NCBI RefSeq assembly: GCF_001939735.1
Contig: NZ_MJIL01000047.1
Location: forward strand, 1 to 64,000
Source: Photobacterium proteolyticum
GTDB lineage: Bacteria > Pseudomonadota > Gammaproteobacteria > Enterobacterales > Vibrionaceae
Length of the DNA stretch: 64,000 bases
Direction of reading: 5' to 3'
The position numbers and the translations under genes were made by a program. Position 1 is the first letter of the stretch. The number at the start of each line of letters is the position of its first letter. Shown piece by piece: positions 18,662-26,686 of this stretch. The notes under the pieces were generated by a model. It worked only from the letters and a program-made list of their open reading frames with translations. It ran no database searches and was not told the origin of the DNA.

Positions 18662-20289
18662 CAGTGTTTCTGCTCCAAAGAACGGTTAACCATGACCAGC
18701 GGGATCAGGCCAACAATTACCAATAAAATCGCCGGCAGGGCAGCAAGTTCTAACTGCTCGTCTGACGCGAAGTTAAATACATAGGTTGCCAGGGTTTCAA
18801 AATTAAACGGCCGCAGCAGCAAGGCGGCATTAAGCTCTTTCATCGACTCGATAAAGACTAACAACCCTGCTATCAGGCAGCCCCGGCGGATCAGCGGCAG
18901 GTGAACCCGGCGCAACATCTGGGTCGAGGCATAGCCCATGGTTTTTGACGCCATATCCAGTGACGGCGGCACCTTGGCCAGGCTGCTCTCGATACTGCCG
19001 ATTGCCACCGCGGCGAAGCGAACGACAAAGGCAAAGATAATCGCGATCATCGTCCCTGAGAACACAAGCCCCGGACGGCCAAGACCAAAGCTGATAGCAA
19101 AGTCATTCAGCAGGTGGTCGGCACTGGTCAGCGGGATCATTACCCCAATCGCCAATACAGTCCCCGGCACGGCATAACCGAGCGATGATGCGCGGATCGG
19201 CACCAGGGTCGACCTGCGACCATCCAGGCGATGGTAGAAATTCACAATCAGTGCCAGCATCACGGCAAACAGGGCCGCAGCCAGCGACACCACAAGGCTG
19301 TTGATGCTGTACTGCTGAAACTCGGTCGTCCAGCTCTCGGCAAAATAATGCCAGGCATAGTAGCCAAGCTGCAGCAACGGCATCACAAAGGCACAACCCA
19401 CCAGTCCCCAGCACCAGCCAAGGGCCAGCCATTTCTTCGCTCCGGTCAGGCTGTAGCGAACATCATCGCCGTGCTCGAATTCTTGCTGAAACAGTTTCTG
19501 CTTACGCCGACTAAAGCGCTCGGCACTGATCAGCAAAAAAATGACCATCAACATAATAGCTGAAATTTTCGCTGCCGCATTGAGGTTGGAATAGCCCAAC
19601 CAAGTATCATACACCGCCGTTGTCAGGGTATTCACAGCAAAATAGCTGACGGTACCGAAATCGCCCAGGGTCTCCATCGCCACCAGCGACATACCGACGG
19701 CAATCGACGGACGGGCCAGCGGCAGGGAAATCCGGCGGAAGCTGTCCCAGGGAGAACAGCGCAGCAAACGGGCAGACTGAAGCAAGCTGACACTCTGCTC
19801 CATAAAGGCCGCGCGCGCCAGAAGGTAGATATAGGGGTAGAGAACGAGCGCCAGTACCATGCTGGCACCACCGAGAGAGCGGATATCCGGGAACCAGTAG
19901 TCATGGATACTCTGCCAGCCAAACACATCACGCAGGAAAATTTGGATCGGCCCGGCATAGTCAAACCAGTCCGTATAGATATAACCAATGATATAGCCCG
20001 GCATAGCCAGAGGCAGGACCAGCGCCCACTGCAATATTTTCTCACCGGGAAGGCGACACATCGCCATGATCCAGGCCGCAGGCAGGCCAAACAGCAGTGC
20101 CAGCAGCACTGTGCCTGACACCAGCCAGAACGTATTGCTGGTGTAGGTCGCCATGACGGTGCCCATCAAGTGGGAGAAGACTTCGTCCGACTCACCTATC
20201 GCGGTATAGAAAATCGCCAGAATAGGCAAAACCAGCAGTAGGGATAACCCCCAGCCGCTGGTCCGCCAAAACATATATTTTTCTTTCAT
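18661..20289 (-). CDS. fbpB: Ferric iron ABC transporter permease (fused two-domain)
   Basis: A 542-residue inner-membrane protein with about 12 transmembrane segments in two homologous halves, each with a BPD_transp_1 coupling loop: the first is near RISLPLARPSIAVG and the second near RVHLPLIRRGCLIAG. FbpB/SfuB permeases are typically such fusions. It forms the Fe3+ channel between FbpA and FbpC. A hairpin terminator lies in the 179-bp gap after fbpA, so downstream expression is probably attenuated. Confidence 0.94.
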   Translation of the reverse strand: MKEKYMFWRTSGWGLSLLLVLPILAIFYTAIGESDEVFSHLMGTVMATYTSNTFWLVSGTVLLALLFGLPAAWIMAMCRLPGEKILQWALVLPLAMPGYIIGYIYTDWFDYAGPIQIFLRDVFGWQSIHDYWFPDIRSLGGASMVLALVLYPYIYLLARAAFMEQSVSLLQSARLLRCSPWDSFRRISLPLARPSIAVGMSLVAMETLGDFGTVSYFAVNTLTTAVYDTWLGYSNLNAAAKISAIMLMVIFLLISAERFSRRKQKLFQQEFEHGDDVRYSLTGAKKWLALGWCWGLVGCAFVMPLLQLGYYAWHYFAESWTTEFQQYSINSLVVSLAAALFAVMLALIVNFYHRLDGRRSTLVPIRASSLGYAVPGTVLAIGVMIPLTSADHLLNDFAISFGLGRPGLVFSGTMIAIIFAFVVRFAAVAIGSIESSLAKVPPSLDMASKTMGYASTQMLRRVHLPLIRRGCLIAGLLVFIESMKELNAALLLRPFNFETLATYVFNFASDEQLELAALPAILLVIVGLIPLVMVNRSLEQKH

Positions 20290-20431
20290 TGCTTACTACT
20301 TAGTATCCTTTGCAATAAATTTATGGCGTCGCTACAACCCGATGCTGCAATAGAACCACACAAAAGTCCCTACTTTTTTTCGGGATAGTGAAGCTACCAT
20401 AAGTTATTGGAAAAGATACTAGGGCTTAAGC

Positions 20432-20458
20432 AAAAATGGGGCATCTCGCCCCATTTTT
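20432..20458 (-). terminator. Intra-operon terminator/attenuator between fbpA and fbpB
   Basis: A perfect stem AAAAATGGGGC / GCCCCATTTTT with a 5-nt loop and a T run on the minus strand. It lies 11 bp after the fbpA stop and 142 bp before fbpB, as expected where the binding protein is made in excess over its permease. Confidence 0.88.
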
Positions 20459-20468
20459 ATGTAACAAC

Positions 20469-21482
20469 TTACAGATCAAACTTCACTTCATCTAACAGTT
20501 TGATTGCTGTGCTGTGGTAGTCTGCCACTTTTTCAAGCGATAGATCGTCAGCCTGGAAGTCACCCCAAGATGCAACCAGCTCAGAGCGCTTAACACCGTC
20601 TTTAACCGGGTACTCATAGTTCACTTCAGCGTACATCTGCTGGGCTTTATCACCAGTCAAAAATTCCATCAGCTTCTGCGCGTTATCCTTGTTAGGCGCG
20701 TACTTGGCCATTGCCATGCCGCTAACGTTAACGTGTGTACCGTCTGCTTTCTGGCCAGGGAAGTTGATGTAAACCGCTTCAGCCCATGCCTTCTGCTTCT
20801 CGTCGTTAACCATCTTGCCTAGGTAGTAGCTGTTGCCGATAGCCAGATCACACAGACCTTCTTTGACAGCCTTAACCTGCGCACGGTCATTACCCTGAGG
20901 TTTACGGGCAAGGTTGGCTTTAACACCTTCCAGCCACTCTTTCGCTTCTGCTTCACCATGATTGGCAATCATCGAAGAAACCAGAGAAACGTTATATGGG
21001 TGCTTACCAGAGCGGGTACAAATTTTGCCTTTCCACTCAGGTTTCGCCAGATCGGCATAGTCAAAGTCTGCCGGCAGACGGCCAACACGGTCTCGAGAAG
21101 AATACACGTTACGTGAACGCAGTGTCAGCGCAAACCACTCATCTTCGCTATCACGGTATTGAGCCGGTACGTTTTGCTCAATTACTTTGCTATCAACAGG
21201 CTGAACCAATTGTTTGTTTGCCAGCTCAACCAGACGGCTGATATCAGTTGTCAGAATCATATCGGCAGGGCTGTATTCGCCCTCTTGCTGCAGCTTCTCT
21301 GCCAAGCCTTTTTTCGCGAATTTCACGTTAACCTTAATGCCGGTTTCTTTTGTGAATTCGTTAAACATAGGCTCAACCAGGAAAGGCTGACGATAAGAGT
21401 ATACATTCACTTCTTCAGCAGCAGTTGCTACCTGAGGAGCAGCCAAGCCAAGCAGAATCGCCGATGCCAACAGCTTTTTCAT
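20469..21482 (-). CDS. fbpA: Periplasmic ferric iron-binding protein
   Basis: A 337-residue extracytoplasmic solute-binding protein of the iron(III) family. The signal peptide ends at about residue 22 (ATAAEEVNVYS). The adjacent iron-ligand tyrosines are in AIGNSYYLGKM, typical of FbpA/FutA proteins. Mature NVYSYRQPFLVEPMF and FPGQKADGTHVNVSGMAM match the family. AAGGGA is well placed before the ATG. A Fur-box palindrome and a TATAAT -10 lie upstream, so iron repression is expected. It heads fbpABC. Confidence 0.95.
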   Translation of the reverse strand: MKKLLASAILLGLAAPQVATAAEEVNVYSYRQPFLVEPMFNEFTKETGIKVNVKFAKKGLAEKLQQEGEYSPADMILTTDISRLVELANKQLVQPVDSKVIEQNVPAQYRDSEDEWFALTLRSRNVYSSRDRVGRLPADFDYADLAKPEWKGKICTRSGKHPYNVSLVSSMIANHGEAEAKEWLEGVKANLARKPQGNDRAQVKAVKEGLCDLAIGNSYYLGKMVNDEKQKAWAEAVYINFPGQKADGTHVNVSGMAMAKYAPNKDNAQKLMEFLTGDKAQQMYAEVNYEYPVKDGVKRSELVASWGDFQADDLSLEKVADYHSTAIKLLDEVKFDL

Positions 21483-21507
21483 TAATCCATCCCTTAATGC
21501 AAAATGT

Positions 21508-21526
21508 AATGATAATGTTTATCAAT
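21508..21526 (-). promoter_or_regulatory. Fur box upstream of fbpA
   Basis: The 7-1-7 core at 21510-21524 reads TGATAAT G TTTATCA and contains the perfect inverted repeat TGATAA-TGT-TTATCA. It closely fits the Fur consensus (TGATAATnATTATCA). It lies immediately downstream of the predicted -10 and 26 bp before the start codon, where binding would block transcription. Confidence 0.82.
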
Positions 21527-21535
21527 ATCGAACTA

Positions 21536-21563
21536 ATTATACTGTAGCACGACGCTAAAACAA
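21536..21563 (-). promoter_or_regulatory. Sigma-70 promoter of fbpABC
   Basis: On the minus strand, -35 TTGTTT (21558-21563) and a perfect -10 TATAAT (21536-21541) are separated by 16 bp. The predicted start of transcription is near 21529, next to the Fur box. Confidence 0.7.
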
Positions 21564-21586
21564 TGCGTGGTTACAATTAAACACAA

Positions 21587-21616
21587 AAAAAATGCTGCCA
21601 AATGGCAGCATTTTTT
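21587..21616 (-). terminator. Terminator after glnK-amtB
   Basis: The stem AAAAAATGCTGCCA / TGGCAGCATTTTTT has a 2-nt nominal loop and is followed on the minus strand by T-rich sequence. It lies about 100 bp past the amtB stop and insulates fbpABC from it. Confidence 0.9.
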
Positions 21617-21720
21617 AAAGATGTGAACTAAATGTATGTTACTGGTTTCTTAGTTATTCAGCAACTTATCAATAAGTTGTATCACACTTAATACACGTGA
21701 CTGCATATTAAGATTTAGCC

Positions 21721-22959
21721 TTATTTTACGCTAACAAATTCAGGGTAGGCATCAATACCACAGTCATGCAGATCCATTCCCGCCATTTCTTCCTCTTCCG
21801 TCACACGGATACCCATGGTGGCTTTCAGTACCGCCCACACCGCGAAGCTTGTTGCGAATACCCAGCCGAAGATAACTGCTGCACCCAGTAGCTGAGCACC
21901 GAACGTGGCATCTGCATTGTTGAATGGCACCACCATCAGACCGAAGAACCCACACACACCGTGGACCGAGATAGCACCGACAGGGTCATCAATTTTGATT
22001 TTATCCAGGCCAATGATGCTAAACACAACCAGCGCACCGGATACCACCCCGATAACAACCGCAGACATTGGTGATGGAGATAACGGGTCAGCAGTGATGG
22101 CAACCAGACCAGCCAGGGCACCGTTCAGTACCATGGTCAAATCCGCTTTGCCCCAAGTTGTCTTACACACTGCCAGCGCTGCGATAGCACCGGCTGCCGC
22201 TGCGGCGTTAGTGTTAAGGAAGATCTGGCCCACTGCCGTTGCATTTTCAAAATCTGATACCATCAGCTGCGAACCGCCGTTGAACCCGAACCAACCGAAC
22301 CACAGGATAAAGGTACCCAGAGTTGCCAGCGGCATGTTCGAACCGGGAATTGGGTTGATTGAACCGTTCTTGCCGTATTTACCTTTACGGGCACCCAGCA
22401 ATAGCACACCTGCCAAAGCTGCGGCCGCACCGGCCATATGAACAATACCCGAGCCAGCAAAGTCACTGAAGCCTGCTTCTGACAAGAAGCCACCGCCCCA
22501 TGTCCAGTATCCTTCCATCGGATAGATAAAGGCCGTCAAAATGACTGAGAAAATGAGGAACGACCATAGTTTCATACGCTCGGCCACGGCACCGGATACC
22601 ACCGACATTGCTGTTGCCACAAACACCACCTGGAAGAAGAAATCAGATTCCAGCGAGTGATCCGCGCCCTCGGCCTGGGAGCCTATCAGGGCACCGAACG
22701 ATGGCAGCCAGCCACCTTCACCGTTATCGACGTACATGATGTTATAGCCCACTAGCAGGTACATAGTACAAGCAATCGCATACAGGCAGACGTTTTTGGT
22801 CAGGATCTCTGTGGTGTTCTTCGAGCGAACCAGACCGGCTTCCAGCATCGCAAAGCCTGCCGCCATCCACATCACCAGCGCACCTGACATCAAGAAAAAG
22901 AAAGTATCGAGTGCATAACGCAGCTCTGTTACCGTTGTTGATAGTTCCATGGTCATCAT
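21721..22959 (-). CDS. amtB: Ammonium transporter AmtB
   Basis: A protein of about 412 residues with 11 predicted membrane helices in the Amt/MEP/Rh fold. The twin channel histidines appear in GSGIVHMAGAAAAL and in GAISVHGVCGFFG. FILWFGWFGFNGGSQL is also characteristic. It conducts ammonium at low nitrogen and is gated by GlnK. Three in-frame ATGs cluster at the start (22959, 22956, 22950); AGGGG directly abuts the first, so the third, 9 nt away, is the best spaced. It is the second gene after glnK, 18 bp downstream. Confidence 0.96.
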   Translation of the reverse strand: MMTMELSTTVTELRYALDTFFFLMSGALVMWMAAGFAMLEAGLVRSKNTTEILTKNVCLYAIACTMYLLVGYNIMYVDNGEGGWLPSFGALIGSQAEGADHSLESDFFFQVVFVATAMSVVSGAVAERMKLWSFLIFSVILTAFIYPMEGYWTWGGGFLSEAGFSDFAGSGIVHMAGAAAALAGVLLLGARKGKYGKNGSINPIPGSNMPLATLGTFILWFGWFGFNGGSQLMVSDFENATAVGQIFLNTNAAAAAGAIAALAVCKTTWGKADLTMVLNGALAGLVAITADPLSPSPMSAVVIGVVSGALVVFSIIGLDKIKIDDPVGAISVHGVCGFFGLMVVPFNNADATFGAQLLGAAVIFGWVFATSFAVWAVLKATMGIRVTEEEEMAGMDLHDCGIDAYPEFVSVK

Positions 22960-22977
22960 CCCCTATTCGTCCAATTC

Positions 22978-23325
<348 letters not shown>

Positions 23326-23366
23326 CTAATCTTCTGAATTCCTTTCCGATTACAGTTGGTTAACAA

Positions 23367-23381
23367 ACAAGCTTTATGCCA
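23367..23381 (-). promoter_or_regulatory. Sigma-54 (-24/-12) promoter candidate of glnK-amtB
   Basis: The minus strand reads TGGCATAAAGCTTGT, 8 of 10 matches to the consensus TGGCACnnnnnTTGC with correct spacing between the GG and the -12 element; the -12 GC is GT here. The predicted transcript start is about 40 nt upstream of glnK. Control by NtrC and nitrogen limitation is expected for this operon. Confidence 0.7.
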
Positions 23382-23436
23382 ACTTTTTATTTTGTTATAT
23401 TTCAGTAGCTTATATAAATTTGTTAAAAACAACAAA

Positions 23437-23467
23437 AAAGGGCCGCACCTTTATGGTGCAGCCCTTT
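23437..23467 (-). terminator. Terminator after yacL
   Basis: The stem AAAGGGCCGCACC / GGTGCAGCCCTTT has one internal C-A mismatch. On the minus strand it is followed by TTTTTTGTTG. It lies 42 bp beyond the yacL stop and upstream of glnK. Confidence 0.85.
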
Positions 23468-23508
23468 CACTGAAAAGAAGCAAATTGTGCAGAGTCAGAC
23501 GATAGCCG

Positions 23509-23877
23509 TCAGAAGCGGGTGACAAATGCACGCCAGGCATGCAACATCTGCTCGAGATCCTCAAATCCACACAGAGACATACATTCGTCATCATAAAAAT
23601 TCATGTCTTCATCTAGCTCGGTATCGTCTTCAGAAAACAGATAGTTAGCTTGAACAAGCGCTTCATTGTCCTGCAGGCTCAGGGTAAGATCCTCTCCCAC
23701 CAGCCGCCATTCACGGGTGCTGTTTTTCAGCACACCAATTTGGGCCAAAATCGCATCGATCGTAGAAAAGTCTTTTCCCACTTCGTCGATTAACCAGCGC
23801 CCCAGAGCCTCGTGGCCCATAGAAAAAATGGCGTGATAGCTACCGTCCAGGGTATTTTTCTTAAATTCGTAGTCCAT
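23509..23877 (-). CDS. yacL: YacL family protein (UPF0231)
   Basis: A small acidic 122-residue protein of the UPF0231/YacL family. MDYEF at the N-terminus, [10 protein letters not shown], and the C-terminal block [16 protein letters not shown] match E. coli YacL. The function is unknown. The start at 23877 is chosen by this homology and by GAGGG 5 nt upstream; a longer frame to 23931 adds unrelated residues. In E. coli yacL follows acnB; here cdaR and glxK separate them. Confidence 0.88.
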   Translation of the reverse strand: MDYEFKKNTLDGSYHAIFSMGHEALGRWLIDEVGKDFSTIDAILAQIGVLKNSTREWRLVGEDLTLSLQDNEALVQANYLFSEDDTELDEDMNFYDDECMSLCGFEDLEQMLHAWRAFVTRF

Positions 23878-24030
23878 AGCTACCCTCTCTGTCATCATTC
23901 TGTACCCAGCAACTGGATAAGCTTGGTACAATAAAAATACGCCGCAACTCGCCCGCTTACAGGCCGGAGCCGAGTTTAGCTCGGAGCCAATCGCAATAAA
24001 GTCCGCACATTGTCAGGATCTGGAACAAGA

Positions 24031-25188
24031 ATGCAACTAAATGCCACCATTGCCCGACAGATTGTCGAACGCGCCAAGCAAATCATTCGCTATTCCGTCA
24101 ATGTGATGGATGAACATGGCAGAATCATCGGCTCGAGTGATCCGAACCGCCTCAGCCAACGTCACGAAGGTGCCGTTCTCGCCCTTGATGATAATCGGGT
24201 TGTCGAGATAGACACCGCAATGTCCGGGCAGCTCAAGGGAGTCAAACCGGGGATCAACCTGCCGATTGTTTTTCAGGATCAGACAATTGGCGTCGTCGGG
24301 ATCTCGGGAGAGCCCGAACAAGTACGCAGCTACGGCGAACTGGTCAAAATGGCCGCCGAGCTGATTGTCGAGCACCAGGCGCTGATGTCCAAACTTCAAT
24401 GGAACAAGCGCCACCGCGAAGAACTGGTATTGCAGTTGATCCAGGGGGATGGGCTCAGCGAAAACCAGCGGCTTGCTATCGCCGAGCGCCTGGCTCTGGA
24501 TCTGTCCCAACCGCGTGTTGCCGCTATTGTCCAAGCCTTTCCCACCCAGGGGGAGAGCCTGTCTACCGAACACCTGCAGCGTCTAGTCCAGTTGCTTGAA
24601 CAACCAGAGCACAACAATCTTGTCGGTATCTCGTCCGTTTCGATGAACGAAGTTGTGGTTCTGCTGCCGCTCTCACTTGATGCTGATGGCTGGTCTAAGC
24701 CCCTGGCACAAAAACAGATCAACAAACTGCTAAAAAGCCTTGCCAAAGAAAACGGTTTTACCACTCAAATGGCGCTGGGCGACTATTTTTCCGGTTTGGA
24801 AGGCTGGTCTAAATCCTACCAGACGGCCAAGGCGACCATGGAAAGCCATTCCGGCTCACCTGGCGGGAAAAATACGGTTGTGTTCTATCAAGATCATATC
24901 CTGCCGGTATTGCTCAGTTCCCTTCAAGATGATAGCTGGCGCTACGAGCAACTACGCCATCCCCTGCTAGAGCTGCAAAAAAACGATCCTCGCGGTATCT
25001 TGCTCAAAACGATCAAGGCTTATTTTGGCCACAATTGTGATTTGGCCCAAACGTGCGAATCCTTACATATCCACCGCAACACCCTGCGCTACCGGCTGGA
25101 CAAGATTGAGCAGGTAACATCATTAAGATTCAGCGATATAAGTGAAAAAACACGTTTGTATCTGGCAGTCATCAGCCACACCCATTAG
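24031..25188 (+). CDS. cdaR: CdaR-type sugar diacid transcriptional regulator
   Basis: A 385-residue protein with an N-terminal sugar-diacid recognition domain (about 1-130: NVMDEHGRIIGSSDPNR, GVKPGINLPIVF). A middle region follows, with a C-terminal PucR-type HTH (LAQTCESLHIHRNTLRYRLD). E. coli CdaR activates glucarate, galactarate and glycerate genes in response to glycerate or diacids. The next gene here is glycerate kinase, which supports the assignment. ATG 24031 is chosen; a TTG at 24010 would add 7 residues. It is divergent from yacL. Confidence 0.91.
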   Translation: MQLNATIARQIVERAKQIIRYSVNVMDEHGRIIGSSDPNRLSQRHEGAVLALDDNRVVEIDTAMSGQLKGVKPGINLPIVFQDQTIGVVGISGEPEQVRSYGELVKMAAELIVEHQALMSKLQWNKRHREELVLQLIQGDGLSENQRLAIAERLALDLSQPRVAAIVQAFPTQGESLSTEHLQRLVQLLEQPEHNNLVGISSVSMNEVVVLLPLSLDADGWSKPLAQKQINKLLKSLAKENGFTTQMALGDYFSGLEGWSKSYQTAKATMESHSGSPGGKNTVVFYQDHILPVLLSSLQDDSWRYEQLRHPLLELQKNDPRGILLKTIKAYFGHNCDLAQTCESLHIHRNTLRYRLDKIEQVTSLRFSDISEKTRLYLAVISHTH

Positions 25189-25194
25189 GCAATA

Positions 25195-25210
25195 TTGTGC
25201 AAACGCACAA
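25195..25210. promoter_or_regulatory. Palindromic operator candidate for CdaR upstream of glxK
   Basis: TTGTGC-AAAC-GCACAA is a perfect 6+6 inverted repeat located 7 bp after the cdaR stop and 165 bp before glxK. Its TGTG-to-CACA spacing (6) is too short for a CRP site (8). Its position points to the adjacent regulator. Confidence 0.5.
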
Positions 25211-25374
25211 ATTTAAGGCATAAGAACACTGATTATCTGTCTTTTCAGCCAAAGAATTCATTCACCTGAACAGGTACAGTTTACGCTAATGACTATTTAA
25301 GATCGCTTGCAAGGCTGCCAGAGCCTTCCTCAAGCGACAATGCTGCCCACCCGCTGGCCTGGAGGTTTCTCACC

Positions 25375-26514
25375 ATGAAAATTGTAATTGCCCCTGACTC
25401 ATACAAAGAAAGCCTGACGGCGATGGAAGTCGCCACTGCCATTGAGGCAGGATTTCGGCAAGTGCTGCCAGATGCCCAGTACCACAAGCTACCGATGGCT
25501 GACGGCGGCGAAGGGACCGTTCAGTCACTGGTTGATGCCACTGACGGCTCGATTATCAAACAACAGGTAACTGGCCCACTCGGTGAACAGGTCGACGGTT
25601 TTTACGGGTTAATGGGTGACGGAAAAACCGCAGTCATCGAAATGGCAGCCGCTTCCGGCCTGCATCTGGTATCTCCTGAACAACGTAACCCGCTGCTGAC
25701 CACGACATTTGGCACCGGGGAGCTGATCAAAGCAGCTCTCGACAAGAGCGTAGAGCATATTATTGTCGGGATCGGCGGCAGTGCCACCAACGACGGCGGG
25801 ATCGGAATGGCCCAGGCACTCGGGATAAAAATGCTGGACGCCGAAGGCAAAGAGCTCGGTTATGGCGGCGGTGAACTCGCCCGGCTTGTCACTATCGACA
25901 CCAGTAAGCTTGATCCTCGCCTGGACGGTATAAAACTGGAAGTCGCCTGTGATGTCGATAATCCGCTGTGCGGCCCCAAAGGTGCTTCCCACGTTTTCGG
26001 CCCGCAAAAAGGGGCCACTGCCGAGATGGTTCAGCAGCTCGACAGCAACCTTGCCCGATACGCAGGCATCATCAAAGATCAATTGGATCGTGACGTTAAA
26101 GATATAGCCGGTGCCGGTGCTGCCGGTGGCCTTGGTGCCGCCCTGATTGGCCTGCTCGATGCCAGCCTGCGTCCGGGGATCGATATCGTTATGGATGCGG
26201 TCAACCTGGCCGGCACCGTCGCCGATGCTGATCTGGTTATTACCGGCGAAGGACGAATAGACAGCCAGACTATTCACGGCAAGACCCCGATTGGCGTCGC
26301 TCGCAGTGCGAAAAAATACGATATTCCGGTGATCGGGATTGCCGGTAGCCTGTCTGATGATTGTGATGTGGTCTACGACCACGGTATCGATGCCGTCTTC
26401 AGCGTCGTACCACGTGCGATGGCCCTGAGCGAGGCTCTGGAAGAAGCGGCATTCAATGTCCAGGTGACGGCACGCAACATCGCGGCAATGATAACGGTAG
26501 GGTCTAGGGTCTAG
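25375..26514 (+). CDS. glxK: Glycerate 2-kinase
   Basis: A 379-residue glycerate kinase of the GarK/GlxK family, making 2-phosphoglycerate from glycerate at the end of glucarate/galactarate or glyoxylate degradation. MKIVIAPDSYKESLTA, LPMADGGEGT, GIGGSATNDGGIGMA and VITGEGRIDSQT are all family signatures. The last four codons (G-S-R-V) and the TAG stop lie inside a tandem TAGGGTC repeat, so the extreme C-terminus was probably written by repeat expansion. No garL/garR or diacid permease is adjacent. GlxK and GarK cannot be separated by sequence here. Confidence 0.92.
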   Translation: MKIVIAPDSYKESLTAMEVATAIEAGFRQVLPDAQYHKLPMADGGEGTVQSLVDATDGSIIKQQVTGPLGEQVDGFYGLMGDGKTAVIEMAAASGLHLVSPEQRNPLLTTTFGTGELIKAALDKSVEHIIVGIGGSATNDGGIGMAQALGIKMLDAEGKELGYGGGELARLVTIDTSKLDPRLDGIKLEVACDVDNPLCGPKGASHVFGPQKGATAEMVQQLDSNLARYAGIIKDQLDRDVKDIAGAGAAGGLGAALIGLLDASLRPGIDIVMDAVNLAGTVADADLVITGEGRIDSQTIHGKTPIGVARSAKKYDIPVIGIAGSLSDDCDVVYDHGIDAVFSVVPRAMALSEALEEAAFNVQVTARNIAAMITVGSRV

Positions 26515-26567
26515 GGTCTAGGGTCTAGGGTCTAGGGTCTAGGGTCTAGGGTCTAGGGTCTAGGGTC
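26498..26567 (+). repeat. Tandem repeat (TAGGGTC)x10
   Basis: Ten perfect, uninterrupted copies of the heptamer TAGGGTC (70 bp), then TA. It starts within the last codons of glxK; the glxK stop TAG is in the third unit (26512-26514). All reading frames meet TAG within 21 nt, so copy-number change beyond unit three cannot alter the protein. Perfect identity of the units suggests recent slippage. Confidence 0.97.
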
Positions 26568-26585
26568 TACAGAATTTGGTTAGAG

Positions 26586-26620
26586 AAAAGGGGTAAGTCA
26601 GAAACTGACTTACCCCTTTT
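26586..26620. terminator. Bidirectional terminator between glxK and acnB
   Basis: A perfect 16-bp stem (AAAAGGGGTAAGTCAG and its complement) with loop AAA, bounded by A and T runs. It lies between the convergent glxK and acnB, 19 bp after the heptamer array. Confidence 0.94.
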
Positions 26621-26686
26621 ATATTAAAATATGACTATTTGGCTTTTCCTGGGTCTTGTATTTCCCAGAACCCGTTCTTCCGGCTT

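Noticed and set aside
25195..25210. The cdaR-glxK palindrome as a CRP site
   Set aside because: CRP requires 8 bp between TGTG and CACA; only 6 are present.
26498..26567. Heptamer array as a CRISPR or telomere
   Set aside because: The units are contiguous 7-mers with no spacers and no cas genes, and the array is internal on a chromosome with normal genes on both sides.
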